Below, in pieces: positions 32,818 to 44,647 of a stretch of DNA of 64,000 bases. The notes beneath the pieces were generated by a model, which ran no database searches, was not told where the DNA came from, and saw only the letters and a program-made list of their open reading frames with translations. The position numbers were made by a program, and so were the translations under genes. This stretch comes from Furcasterigmium furcatum (Eukaryota > Ascomycota > Sordariomycetes > Glomerellales > Plectosphaerellaceae). Each line of letters starts with the position of its first letter. The first letter of the stretch is position 1. The DNA lies in contig BCIA01000005.1 of the NCBI GenBank assembly GCA_001599815.1, positions 3,914,472-3,978,471 of the forward strand. Reading direction: 5' to 3'.

Positions 32818-34975
32818 ATGGCGCCTCGTCCTGTCTTCAACACGACTCAGATCAAGGACCAAGCTCGCAAGGACCTCTTGAACCTGCTCGAAGGCGTACG
32901 TCCTGCCTCCCCCGTCCGCCCCCGTCCTGCTCGCCGCCCTTTGCTGATTGCCCGTCGCAGGTCCGTGGGAAGCTCAACCTCGTCCTCGAACAGTCCCTTG
33001 CCGGCCCTATTGGCGCCATCGTCAAGGTCGCCACGCTCCAGGAGTATGGTGTCGACAAGTTCTTCTTCCTGGAGAACGACAATGCCAACACCACCCAGCG
33101 GAACGTTGTGTTCATCGCCCGCGGGGAGTGTGCTCGCAATGCCCCAGCCATCGCAGGTGAGCTCAGATCTCATTTCTCCCCCCAAAAGCACGATGTCATG
33201 CTGACGATCCGCCAGAAACCATCCGGCGACTGCAACGCGAGAGCCAAACTGGCCACGAGTTCCACATATTCTGGGTCCCACGGCGAACTCTAGTCTCGGA
33301 CAAGCAGCTTGAGGAAGCCGGTGTCCTTGGCGATGTCAACGTCCACGAGCTGCCGCTATATTTCTTCCCGCTGGAAAACGACGTCCTCTCCCTCGAGCTC
33401 GACGAGTCCTTCCGCGATCTCTATCTCAACAAAGATGCCACGCCCTCCTTCCTCCTGGCCAAGGGGCTTATGGAGATCCAGAAGCACTACGGCCTGTTCC
33501 CGCGCATGATAGGCAAAGGCGATAACGCAAAAAGAGTGGCGGAGCTGCTGGAGCGCATGAGGCAGGAGATATTGGCAGGCACTGACCCGAGCGAGGCCCA
33601 GCGTAGTGGCGGCCTCGCGCCGAGTACAACCATCGAAAGTGCCATCATCATTGATCGCGAGGTCGACCCCGTGACGCCACTGCTCACTCAGTTGACGTAC
33701 GAGGGCCTGATAGACGAAGTATTCGGCATACAGAACAACCAGGCCGAGGTCGACACGACAGTCGTTGGTGCCCCAGCTCAGTCAACAGGCGCGGCAAGCT
33801 CTCAGGCAAGGAAACGCAAGATCCAGCTGGACTCGTCCGACAAGCAGTTCGAGCAACTCCGGGACAAGAACTTTGCGGTCGTGGGCAATCTGCTGGCCCA
33901 ACAGGCTCGGCGACTGCAAAGTGTGCAAAAGGATTACGAGGGCGGCAAGAACAACTCCAAGTCGCTTGCCGAGCTGAAGGACTTTGTGAACAAGTTGCCA
34001 TCATATCAGCAAGAACATCAGAGTCTGAGAGTGCACACCGGACTGGCGGAAGAGATCGTGAAGTACACCAAGGCCGACCAGTTCACGGGGCTGTTGGAGG
34101 TGCAGCAGAGTCTGGTTGCCGGCGCCGACGCATCCACGCAGAACGATGCGATTGAGGAGCTGATTGCTCGCGGCACACCTCTGCCGGAGGTGCTGAGAAT
34201 GCTGTGCATCTATTCATGCGTATCGGGAGGCGTCAGGTCGAAGGAGTACGACCACTTCAGACGACTCATCTTGGAGGGCTACGGTTACCAGCACATATTG
34301 ACTCTCAACCGCCTCGAAAAGCTCCAGCTTTTCCTCTCCAGGTCCTCGCCGCTATCAGCCATGATACCCACGACTGGCTCATCGGATGCCGGTACGAAGA
34401 CGAACTACGGATACTCGCGCAAGCTGTTGCGGCTCATCGTCGACGAGGTCCAGGAGGAGGACCCGAACGACATCGCCTACGTGTATAGCGGGTACGCTCC
34501 GCTGTCGGTCCGACTGGTGCAGTGTGTGCTGCAAAAGCAGTATCTTCTCACGGTCACAAAAGGCAACGGCGTCACGTCGACGACGGGTTCGTCAGCGGCC
34601 CAGGGCTGGCACGGCTTCGACGAGGCGGTGAAGCATGTCCGCGGGCAGACGTTCTATGAGCTGCAGAAGGGCGAAGACAAGGCTGTCAAGGCCAGGGCGC
34701 TCTTGTCAGCCGGGTCGGAGAAGCAGACCGTGTTCGTGGTCTTCGTCGGCGGTATTACGTTTGCGGAGATTGCGGCACTGCGCTTCATCGCTCAGCAGGA
34801 AGAAGGTCTGTCACATCCGCCATATCCTCCAGGTTGAATCAATCGCTGACATTGTGCCTTGACAGCTCGGAGAAACATCGTCATCTGCGCGACATCGATA
34901 ATCAGCGGGAATAGGATGATGGATGCGGCGATTGAGAAGGAGTCATTCGCGAAGGAGGTCGAGGCGTCATCATAG
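32818..34975 (+). CDS. VPS33: vacuolar protein sorting protein 33 (Sec1/Munc18 family)
   Basis: Exons 32818-32895, 32961-33156, 33216-34805 and 34866-34975 give 657 residues, the usual size of Vps33. Sec1-like features: N-terminal LVLEQSLAGPIGAI, the FFLEND block, HIFWVPRRTL, FFPLENDVLSLEL, the hallmark SAIIIDREVDPVTPLLTQLTYEGLIDE-type segment (in 33630-33720) and the closing VFVGGITFAEIAALRF. The final exon supplies the last conserved strand (RRNIVICATSIISGNRMMD), so the 60-bp intron with an unusual GTCTGT donor must be removed. Vps33 is the SM subunit of HOPS and CORVET, guiding SNARE assembly for fusion at vacuoles and endosomes. A roughly 20-residue Ala/Ser/Gln linker lies at about 285-305. 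Confidence 0.93.
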
Positions 34976-35752
34976 CTGCTGCGGTGCAGAGAGCAAAGCG
35001 TGGGCGTTGTCGAAGGCGATTTTGGGGGAGAGAATACCGTACGTGCATGCCTGTGGCGGTGTCTGCATATCGAAGCGATCATGAGAAGCCGGGCCAACTA
35101 CTGTACAGCAGGCAGAATAGGCTGGGTGGTGGTTCTTATTTGGTTGATTGAAAGAAGTCTCGGGCTCGGGCAACAGCTGAAAGCAAGCCGAGGGCAATTT
35201 GGGGGTTGAGCTCGGTGAAGGGCGGACTGGACTGGGAGAGGAAAGGCGGAGCCACGTGATCGGCCAATCCTGTCGGCTTCTGTCCATTTCCTTATGCGGA
35301 GACCTCCGCCGACCTAAGCAGATATCAGTTGTCGAACGACTTGATCAAATCAACCGTGATTCATCTACTCACAATCTCCTGGTAGGGCCCGACGATCCCC
35401 GGCCCCTAGTCTGTTCACGCTGCAGACCGACTGATTCGGCCCTCCACACCCGTGTCGAGGCCTGTGCGACGTCCTGCCCTCACCCATCCCTCGACATCTC
35501 AGCGCACCGGGTAAGACGAGCCGCATATATTACCTCTTTGAGCCCAAGAAAGCCCCTTGTGAAAAGGCTAACGGTCTTTCACAGAAGATCCCGGACCCAT
35601 CTCGACTGCTTATAATGTGGTGGCCTCTTGGTCCGTGACAACCAACGAGGCCGCTGATGGATGGAATCGAGGTCAATGCCACACGCGCCGAGCCACCCAT
35701 CTTTATACACCCACTCATCGCCTTCCTGCTTACCCAGCCCACCGATTGAACA
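34976..35752. other. intergenic, LSD1-like promoter
   Basis: About 0.78 kb between tandem genes. No gene is seen; a C-rich stretch before 35752 is probable leader. Confidence 0.55.
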
Positions 35753-38700
35753 ATGAGGACGAGTCCCCGGTCTCGAGAAAAGCTGGGATTCGGTTTTGGG
35801 CAGGAACTCTTCGCCTCGTCGGCCCCTCTGACCTCACACATCGCGAGCAGCACATCACCTCATCGCATTGTTGCCAAGGCCCCGATATCGAACACAAGAG
35901 GGGCCCTCATCTCGAACCTGAGCAGCGCCGTCTCGTCCAGAGCCCCATCTGAAATCGCGTCCGAGATCATTGTGCAGGCCGACGAGATGGACGTCGATTC
36001 GCCCTCACAGCCCGTGTCGACGGCGCAGTCTGCTGACGGCTCACATGCCGAGTACGTTATGGGACCCTCCACCTTGAATGCGCAATGGGGAGGGCGCTAG
36101 AAGATCAGATACATGATTTCTCGGGACCATGCTCTAACAAGGCTGTAGTGTTGCCATGGCCGAGGCGTCCCCGGCGGTCCTGCCTCACCCCGGCCTCCTC
36201 TTGAACCGCCCGGACTCTTTCGAATCGCCCATGTCCCATGTCACAGATCAATCCGAACTCTCATCCTTACCATCGACATCTCGTTCCAGCAAGGCTACTA
36301 CCCCAGTTGATGCTGAGGGCATGAGGGATCCTCTCATACCGCCCATGGTGCCCTCACCGCCGCGTCAGATGCCGAGACGAACGTTCGACGTCAAGCCGAA
36401 ATCGTCCATACCCGCAGACATCGATGAGCAACTTTATGCCGGCCAGTGCATCGAAGCTGCCGAATCCTGCCGGCTCGATCCCTTTTCCCTTCACCAGGAA
36501 GAATACCAGATGCTGCGGCAACATATCACGCATGCTCAGGTCACCACATACTTGAATATCAGGAATTCCATCCTCCGGCTGTGGATCGAGGATACGAGGG
36601 CACCCGTGTCCCGGAAGCAAGCCATCGGGTGCGCCGGCTCACGGTGGTTTGATGTCGCGAGCATATGCTACGACTGGCTGGTGCGGAGAGGATTCATCAA
36701 CTTTGGCTGCGTCCGCTTCCCAGCTGCCAGCCCTTCCCCGGTGCAGAACGGCTCGGAATCAAAGCAAAAAACAATAGTCGTCATTGGGGCCGGCATGTCC
36801 GGGCTTGGATGCGCCAGGCAGCTCAACGGCCTAGCGGAGCAGTATGCAGACCGCTTCCGAGGGCGAGGCGAGCTGCCGCCACGGGTCATCGTGCTTGAAG
36901 GGCGCGCTCGTGTCGGAGGCAGGGTATACTCTCGCCAGTTCAAATCAGTCTTGCCACGATCCGTACCAGGCTTCGATGGCGAACGCCATACCGCAGAGAT
37001 GGGCGGCATGATCATCACCGGGTTTGAGCGCGGGAACCCTGTCAATATCCTGTTGCGTGGCCAGCTCGGTCTCGACTACCGGGCGCTGAGATCGGAAACC
37101 ACAATCTACGACTCCAACGGGCGACCTGTGGACTTCAACAGGGATTCTCTCGTTGAGAAGCTGTACAACGACTGTCTCGACCGCGTCAGCGAGTACAAGC
37201 ACAAGAGCCAACCGTCGAAGCTCATCCGAGGCAACCACGAACTCATTGAGCACGCCCGCGACAGCAATACGGACGGCAGCAAGACCATTAGCCAAGCCGA
37301 GGAGGCCGCCGCCGCGCTACCTCATGCGCTTCCCGTATCGCAGCAGAACGTGCCTGAACGCGTGAATCGAGTCCCTGTTTCCTCTGACAAGGTCACTGGC
37401 CGCGTTCACACTGAGCCCGGCACCCCGGCAACCCAGAAGGCTTCGGACAAGGCCAAAGCCATGGGCTGGAAGCTGAAGAGCAACATCGCACAGGACGCGA
37501 CGATTGATCTGACAGAGGCTGCCGAAGAACAAGACGCAACTCTCGGCTCCGTCCTTGATGAGGCCATCATGCAGTACAGGAATCTCGTCGACCTGACCGC
37601 CCAGGATCACCGACTCATCAATTGGCACATCGCGAACTTGGAGTACAGCAACGCTACGAACCTGCACAATCTCAGTCTTCCAAGCTGGGACATCGACGCT
37701 GGCAACGAATGGGATGGTAAGCACACCATGGTCGTCGGAGGCTATCAGAATGTCCCACGTGGTCTGGCTACGTGCCCTACGCCGCTTGACCTGAGGACGA
37801 AGTCGCCTGTGAACACAATCAACTACCGAGATGCCGATGGATCGAGCAAGGCAGTAGTTGAGTGCGAAGACGGCACGCGCGTTGAGGCAGACATTGTCGT
37901 TTCGACGATTCCCCTGGGTGTCTTGAAGCAGCCCGGAAGCATCACCTTCAACCCTCCTCTGCCCCAGTGGAAGCAGGATGTAATTGAGCGGATGGGCTTC
38001 GGGGTTCTCAACAAAGTCATTCTGGTTTACAAGCAAGCTTTCTGGGACACGAACAGGAACATCTTTGGTGTCCTGAGAGATGCATCTAATCGACATAGCC
38101 TGAACCAGGCCGATTATGCTGCCTCTCGCGGCCGCTTCTTCCAGTGGTTCAATGTGTCTGACACCACGGGCCTGCCTTGCCTTGTCGCCCTCATGGCTGG
38201 CGATGCTGGCTTCCACACGGAACGTGAGAGCAACGACATGCTCGTCGAGGAGGCAACAGACGTCCTGCGGCGCGTCTTCGGCCGAAACGTTCCCCAGCCG
38301 CTCGAAGCTGTGGTGACTCGCTGGCAGTCCGACAGATTTGCCAGAGGCAGTTACTCCTCTTCAGGGCCTGATATGCACCCCAATGACTACAACGACATGG
38401 CCCGGCCCATTGGCAATCTGTACTTCGCCGGCGAACATACCATCGGCACGCACCCCGCCACGGTACACGGGGCATATTTGTCGGGACTCCGTGCCGCGTC
38501 GGAAATCTTCGACGCCATGCTCGGCCCCATCGACATCCCGACACCTCTCGTCCTCCCCAAGGACAACACGTCTTCTCTCAAGCGTAAGATGGAGGAGCAG
38601 CGTGACCCTGAACAAGCCCGCATCGATGAATACGAAATCGCCGTCTGGGACAGCATCAGAAGCAAGATCGGTCCGCGCCCCCTCGCGCCCGCCAAGGTCG

Positions 38701-39089
38701 CCTCGAATGCCTACCTACTCTACAACAAGGCCACGTACGAGACCGCCAAACGACGGTGCGAAGAGGAGCGCTCCGGCAAGAAGAAGGTAGGCCCCAATGA
38801 CGTGCGCGTCATGACGTCCAAGATGTGGAAGGCCGCGGCGCCCGAGGACCGCAAGATGTACGAGGACGAGGCGCAGCGCCTCAAGGAGGACCACGCCAGG
38901 GCCGTGCAGGAGTTCAACGAGCTCTCGGCCAAGTGGGACGTGGACTACGTCACCCTCAGGGCGGAGTATGAGAGGGATCNCCCCTTCGTGGCTGCGGATG
39001 CGGCGACCACGGGGAGCGGGCACAAGCACCGCCGTACTGGAAAGATGGTCACGTACGCGGAGAGCGACGGAAGTGATCCGGACTTTTAG
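35753..39089 (+). CDS. LSD1/KDM1-type histone demethylase with SWIRM, amine oxidase and HMG box
   Basis: Exons 35753-36051 and 36149-39089 (97-bp intron with a CTAAC branch site) give 1079 residues. Order: disordered N-terminus with a VDSP motif; SWIRM domain about 190-290; FAD-binding GAGMSGLG at about 312; second FAD block EGRARVGGRVYS; amine oxidase core with INWHIANLEYSNATNL and GFGVLNKVILVY (the active-site Lys in NKV); C-terminal FAD block FAGEHTIGTHPATVHGAYLS; and an HMG box about 960-1045. The position that holds the coiled-coil Tower in animal LSD1 instead has a disordered insert of about 120 residues with an IDLTE motif. FAD-dependent removal of methyl from histone lysines is inferred; fission yeast Lsd1/2 and Aspergillus HdmA share this plan. 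One ambiguous base lies at 38980. Confidence 0.94.
38980..38980 (+). other. ambiguous base n inside the LSD1-like gene
   Basis: Second base of a codon just after the HMG box (Asp-X-Pro context). The frame continues on both sides, so it is a substitution-type ambiguity, not a visible frameshift. Confidence 0.9.
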
Positions 39090-39795
39090 TCCTAGCCAGG
39101 ATCCGCTGCCAGAAGGGAACGGGGGGTTATAGGCGTCGGGATTTGGCTTCCTCTGTACTAGGTTCATACCCAGGAAGCATTTTCAGATCGAGGGGACGGG
39201 AAGACCAGGCTCACGGGCCCCCCTGCTCGCAGTAGGCGGAGTTTTCTTGTCCTCGACATGTGTAAACATATGTACTTTGCTTCAATATCATCCGTTACAA
39301 CCCGCGTCTTCCTATTAGTGTCTTTGAGGGTTTCAGGGTTTGATTGCCCGTGATCCGCCCAAGTGTCCGACATGGATGGGATGGCGTAAATGGTGTGTGT
39401 AAATAGGCCGATAAAGGAAGGAGTCCCAGCAACCTGGCCCTGACTTATGTGCCTTTTCAATCTTTTCTGAAGCACTCATGACTTGAGAAATCTGGTCAGA
39501 CCCATTATCTTCGCAGTATTCTGTCCGTACTCCTCATCTCACTTGTCACATTCATGTCACAAGACGCGGTAAGTGGCCTCGAGCTCGCGTGACAGGATGC
39601 TACGCAGGATTATAGAGGAATTCTCGTTTTATTCGAGAGGTCTTTGGTACACCGAGGCCATGGCCATCGTTTGGAGAGCTTGGTACAAAGGGAAGCAAGA
39701 GGGTAAATAACTAAAAAGGGTCTTCTTCTCTTTGGTGATTTCCGTCCCATCGTCCTCCCCCCTCGCCGGGCGGCGCGCCCAGATACCAGGCGAAA
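39090..39795. other. convergent intergenic, LSD1-like and ATP synthase gamma 3' ends
   Basis: No gene is seen. A minus-strand AATAAA lies at 39628-39633. Confidence 0.55.
39628..39633 (-). terminator. candidate polyadenylation signal AATAAA for ATP synthase gamma
   Basis: AATAAA on the minus strand about 165 nt past the gamma-subunit stop. Position fits; unproven. Confidence 0.4.
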
Positions 39796-41007
39796 TTACA
39801 TGTCGGCGGAGGCGGTGGCACCAGTGATGATTTCCACCAGCTCGCCGGTAATGACGGCTTGACGGGTACGGTTGAAGAGAATCTGGTACTTGGAGATCAT
39901 CTCGCCGGCGTTCTTGGAGGCGTTCTGTGGGGCGAGGGTCAGCGGCCGGTTCTCGGCGAAACGTTAGGATTGCGGTGATACTCACGTCCATGGCGTTGCG
40001 GCGGGCGGACTGCTCGCAGGCGTGGCCCTCGGCCAGAGCCCAGTAGAGGGAGTTGGCGAGGGCGTACTCGCGGAGGTTGCCAAGGACCTCCTCGTCAACC
40101 TCAAAGGCGGAGAAGTTGGCTAGAAAAAGGCGTCAGTCAGACTTTCTGGCGATTCTTCTCACAGTTCCGAGCATCTCCCCGGGTGAATAACTCACGAGAA
40201 GCAAGGATGGCCTCCTCGTTAAATGCCTCAATGAGAGTGGCCTCGTAGCTCTGGGCGTTGAGGAACTTGTTGTAGAGGATCTTGATGCCGGAGTAGTCGC
40301 CGGCGACGAGGGAGACCTGGTCGGCGATGGCCTGGGCGTCGGCGAAGGTGGGAACGCCCCTGCCAACACCGGAGAAGCTGAGGGCGATGCTCGAGCTGTT
40401 GGTACGGGAGAGCTGGGCCTTGCACTTCTCACCGACGATGACGAGATCGGGGGAGTTCTCGGGGGTGTAGGTGCGGCGGATGTAGCGAGAGAGACCGGAG
40501 TGAATACCGCCGCAGAGACCCTTGTCGGAGGAGCAGACGATGAGGAGTTCCTTCTTGCCCTCGGCCTCGAGAGGCTTGGTCTCGGCCGACTCGAAGACCT
40601 TGTTGGAGGTCTGACCATAGGTGCGCGAGTCGTTCATGGCGCGCTGGGCGCGGGTGAGCTTGGTCGAGGCAACGATCTTCATCGTCTTGGTGATCTTCTC
40701 GATGTTGCGAATCGACTTGAGGCGGTCCTCGATCTCGCGGAGGGTGGCATAGCCGGCGACGGCCTGGGGAGCCGCGACGCTACCGAGCGGGTTTTCATCA
40801 GCATGAGGTCCAATTGACGATACTTCCATCCCCGAGAGGTTTCCTGTCCTCCGAAAAGATTTTTTCCTTCTCAATCGACTGTCGCATATCGTCGTTCCCA
40901 GAATCTTCATCGTCCTTCCCTTCTTCCGTCCGAGCGAGCGACCGATCAACTTACCGAGGAGCCGAAGCCGCAGCTCGCAGAGCTGGCCTTGCCGCACGGG
41001 AAAGCAT
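39796..41007 (-). CDS. ATP3: mitochondrial F1 ATP synthase gamma subunit
   Basis: Exons 41007-40955, 40779-40196, 40119-39986 and 39924-39796 encode 299 residues. The first exon alone codes MLSRAARPALRAAASAPR, a textbook mitochondrial presequence (Arg/Ala/Ser, no acidic residue), separated from the mature part by a 175-bp intron. The mature protein begins near YATLREIEDRLKSIRNIEKI, the signature N-terminal helix of gamma, continues with TMKIVASTKL and SSDKGLCGGIHS, and ends in the C-terminal rotor helix KYQILFNRTRQAVITGELVE then IITGA. Gamma is the central shaft of ATP synthase in the matrix-side F1 sector. It is divergent from topoisomerase I, with 0.68 kb between starts. The other introns are 76 and 61 bp. 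Confidence 0.95.
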
Positions 41008-41691
41008 CGTGACCGAGTAGAGAATGAATAGGAGCCTAGACCGGAGGTGGACTCAATTGACCGCAATCGTCCTCGAGGTCAATTGACGGGTAGGCAGGTG
41101 CTTGGATAGCTTGTAGAGTATGTGAAAATAGTCTCTCACCGGGGAATCAACGTCGGTCGGACTTTGCCGGGTCCACGTTCCTTCGACGGGATTGGGCCTG
41201 GGAACCGGAGCGAGAGTTATTCCGTCACGTGATCAGTTACGGCGCGCCCCTTCCCTTCCTGTCACCCTGTGCTACTACTGGGACGCCCCCGGGCCCGCCC
41301 AGCGAAAGACCTGCAAGCGGGCTTCCCCCATTGCCCTTCTAGACCTTTCAACTTGAACAACTCTTTCTCTGCTGCTGGAACTCGTCCTCCATCCTTCCAC
41401 TCCAACAACTTTTTTCCCCCTCGTCCCGTATTCCCACCCTCTTGGGCAGCTCCCATAATTCCACTTCCTACCCCCCTATATCTCTTTCCGAAGCTGTCAG
41501 CCCGGCTCTCCACGGCTGCACTCCTCTCCAAGTCACTTAGTCCTCTCCTCCCTCGAGGGACCAACTTCAACAACAAAGTCTGGGCCTTCCACAAGTCGCA
41601 GTCTCTGCGCTTCTCCCTCCGAGTCCATCATCACCCTTCTCCGACCACCCACGTCCCTGCTCTGAATCGTCACCCTCGGATCGAAACCAAA
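41008..41691. other. divergent promoter, ATP3 and TOP1
   Basis: The half nearer TOP1 (41270-41690) is strongly pyrimidine-rich and lacks stops in the TOP1 frame, but contains no in-frame ATG, so it is read as 5' leader. Confidence 0.6.
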
Positions 41692-44647
41692 ATGGCGGAC
41701 AGCTCCGACGACGATATGCCTCTCGCCAGGTCCAATGGCCATGGTAAGTCCCGTTCTTACCTTGCCTCGTCGACACGCGCACACGCGCGCGTCCCCAGCC
41801 TCACTCGCGCTTTTTATCCTACAGAACTGTTTAGCTTTGCGCTGGGAGAACTCCGTGACTTGCTTCGCGATTTCCCATCGCCAATTTCGTTCCTCGACAG
41901 TCTCTGACTCGTATCCCACCAGTTTCCGCCGCGAGAATTTCCGCCGCCGACGATGAGGCAATGGATCGGTCAGCCTCCAAGGCCAAGCCTGTGCCCCCCG
42001 GCCTGTCCATCCGTAATGGTCCCGTCGGTGTCGACGCCATGGATGTTGACTCTCCCGCCACCAACGGCAAGCGCAAGTCCCGCTCCTCCATCACGAACAT
42101 CAGCTACAAGGACGAATCTGGCAGCGACGACGATCAGCCCATGGTACGGGACCATCTCACAACATAGTCCTCAATCACGGGGGATTACTAACGTTGCTAT
42201 GCAGATCAAGCGCCAGAAGACCAAGATGCCCCCCTCGTACAAGGAGACCTCGGTGCTCGAGTCTGACGACGACGAACCCCTGGGCGCTAAGCTGGCTGCC
42301 AGGAAGGCGAGCATCGAGAAGAAGGCCGCGAAGGACGCAAAGGCCATTCGCGCAAAAGAGAAGGCTAAGAAGGACGCCGTCAAGAACGAGTCCTCTGATG
42401 ACGACGCTCCTCTTTCCAAGCGGCCCAAGACCAACGGCGTCGCCGCCAAACGCGTCAAAGACGACTCCGACTCCGACCTGCCCATCGCGAAGAAGAAGGC
42501 GGCGGCAAAGGCCACGTCCAAGAGCACGCCCGCAAAGAGCACGCCAGCCAAGTCAGCCAAGGCAAAGACGGTCGACACCAAGAAAGGCAAGGGCAAGCCC
42601 AAAAAAGAAGAGAGCGCCGATGCCGAAGACGACGACGAAGAGGGCGGCTGGTGGAACGCCCCTAAGAGGGAGGATGACAGCATCAAGTGGGAGACCCTTG
42701 AGCATAACGGTGTGCTCTTTGCCGACGAGTACGTCCCTCTGCCGAAGAGCGTCAAGCTCAAGTACGACGGCAAGCCCCTCAACCTTCCTCTGGATGTGGA
42801 GGAGGCTGCCTGGTACTTCGGATCTATGTTCAACTCCAAGCTGCATGTCGACAACCCCGTCTTCCAGAAGAACTTCTTCACCGACTTCAAGGAGGTCATC
42901 GCAAGCTCCACTGGCCAGGTCACCGATCAGCAAGGCAACAAGGTGGTCCTTAAGGACTTCAGCAAGTTCGATTGGCAGCCCATGTGCGACTATGCCGACC
43001 AGCAGAGCGCCATTCGCAAGAACCGCACCAAGGAAGAGAAAAAGGCTATCAAGGACGAAAAGGACGAGCGTGAAAAGCCGTTCGTGCACTGCATGTGGGA
43101 CGGCAAGAAGGAGAAGGTCGGCAACTTCCGCGTCGAACCTCCCAGCCTGTTCCGTGGCCGAGGCGAGCACCCCAAGACTGGCAAGATCAAGAAGCGTGTG
43201 CACCCGAACCAGATCACCATCAACATCGGAAAGAGCGCCAAGGTCCCTGTGCCCCCCTACGGCAAGTGGAAGGCCGTTGTTCACGACAACCAGGCCACCT
43301 GGCTGGCTTCATGGCAGGAGAACATCAACGGCGCCTACAAGTACGTTATGCTTGCTGCCAGCAGCTCCATCAAGGGTCAGGCAGATCACGCCAAGTTTGA
43401 GAAGGCCAGGGAGCTGAAGAAGCACATCGACCGTATCCGGGCGGATTACACTCGCGAGTTGACCACCAAGGTGATGGCCGATCGGCAGCGAGCCACCGCC
43501 ATGTACCTGATCGACAAGTTCGCCCTCAGAGCAGGCAATGAGAAGAACGCCGAAGAGGAAGCAGAGACAGTGGGCTGCTGCTCTCTCAAGTACGAGCACG
43601 TCAGCTTGAAGGAGCCCAACATTGTCGTCTTCGACTTCCTCGGCAAGGACAGCATCCGGTTCCACGACGAGTTCGCCGTCGATGAACAGGTCTTCAAGAA
43701 CCTCAAGATCTTCAAGAAGGCCCCCAAGGCAAACGGCGATGACATCTTCGATCGCCTCACCACGGCACAGCTCAACAAGCATCTGAAGAGCTACATGGAC
43801 GGCCTGACTGCCAAAGTCTTCCGTACCTACAACGCATCCGTCACCATGTCCGACCTGCTCCAAAAGCTCAAGATCAAGGAGGGAGCCACCCTTCAGGAGA
43901 AGGTCAAGCTCTACAACGACTGCAACCGTGAGGTTGCCATTCTTTGCAACCACAAGCGGACTGTTGGCGCCGGCCACGAGGCGCAGATGGAGAAGCTGGG
44001 CGACCGTATCAAGGGTCTCAGATACCAACAATGGCGAAACAAGATGATGATGCTCGATGTCGAGCCTAAGACCAAGAAGAAGAAGGGCGCCGACTACTTC
44101 GCTATGGACGAGACCCTCGACGAGGAGTGGATCAAGGAGCACCAGCTCTTCCTTGTCGAGGAACAGCGCACCAAGATCACCAAGAAGTTCGAAAAGGACA
44201 ACGAGAAGCTCGTGGCCGAGGGCAAGAAGAAGCTCCCTGAGAAGGAGCTCAAGGAGCGTCTCAAGGCCGCGGACGAGCTGGCGGCCAAGTTCAAGAAGGA
44301 GAACAAGTCCAAGAAGGTCGAGGCCGAAGGTCGAAGCCCCTCCGTCGAGAAGCTTGAGGAGGCTGTCAAGAAGATCGACGATCGCATCAAGACTCTGGAG
44401 ACCCAGGCTGCCGACCGTGATGGCAACAAGGAGGTTGCCTTGGGCACCAGTAAGCTCGTAAGTTGTGCTAGCGCCAGGTTCTATTGTCCCAAACTGACCG
44501 AATTTCTAGAACTACATCGACCCCCGCCTCACTGTCGTCTTCTCCAAGAAATCTGGCGTGCCTCTCGAGAAATTCTTCTCCGCGACTCTCCGTGAGAAGT
44601 TCAAGTGGGCTCTTGAGACCGTCAAGGACGACACGTGGCAGTTCTAG
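41692..44647 (+). CDS. TOP1: DNA topoisomerase I (type IB)
   Basis: Exons 41692-41743, 41923-42143, 42205-44457 and 44510-44647 give 887 residues; introns are 179, 61 and 52 bp. The N-terminus is a charged disordered tail of Lys/Asp/Ser repeats with nuclear-localisation-like KRPKT and KKGKGKPKKE. The core begins at WWNAPKREDDSIKWETLEHNG and holds catalytic residues in RAGNEKN (Arg), KVFRTYNAS (Arg) and the linker helices. The last exon carries the active-site Tyr at about 844 in NYIDPRL and the terminal WQF. It nicks one DNA strand to relax supercoils ahead of transcription and replication. The short fourth exon is essential: reading through the 52-bp intron would lose the nucleophile. Confidence 0.96.

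Noticed and set aside
41269..41691. In-frame N-terminal extension of topoisomerase I that could target mitochondria
   Set aside because: The frame is open, but it has no ATG upstream of 41692; the sequence is better read as a pyrimidine-rich leader.
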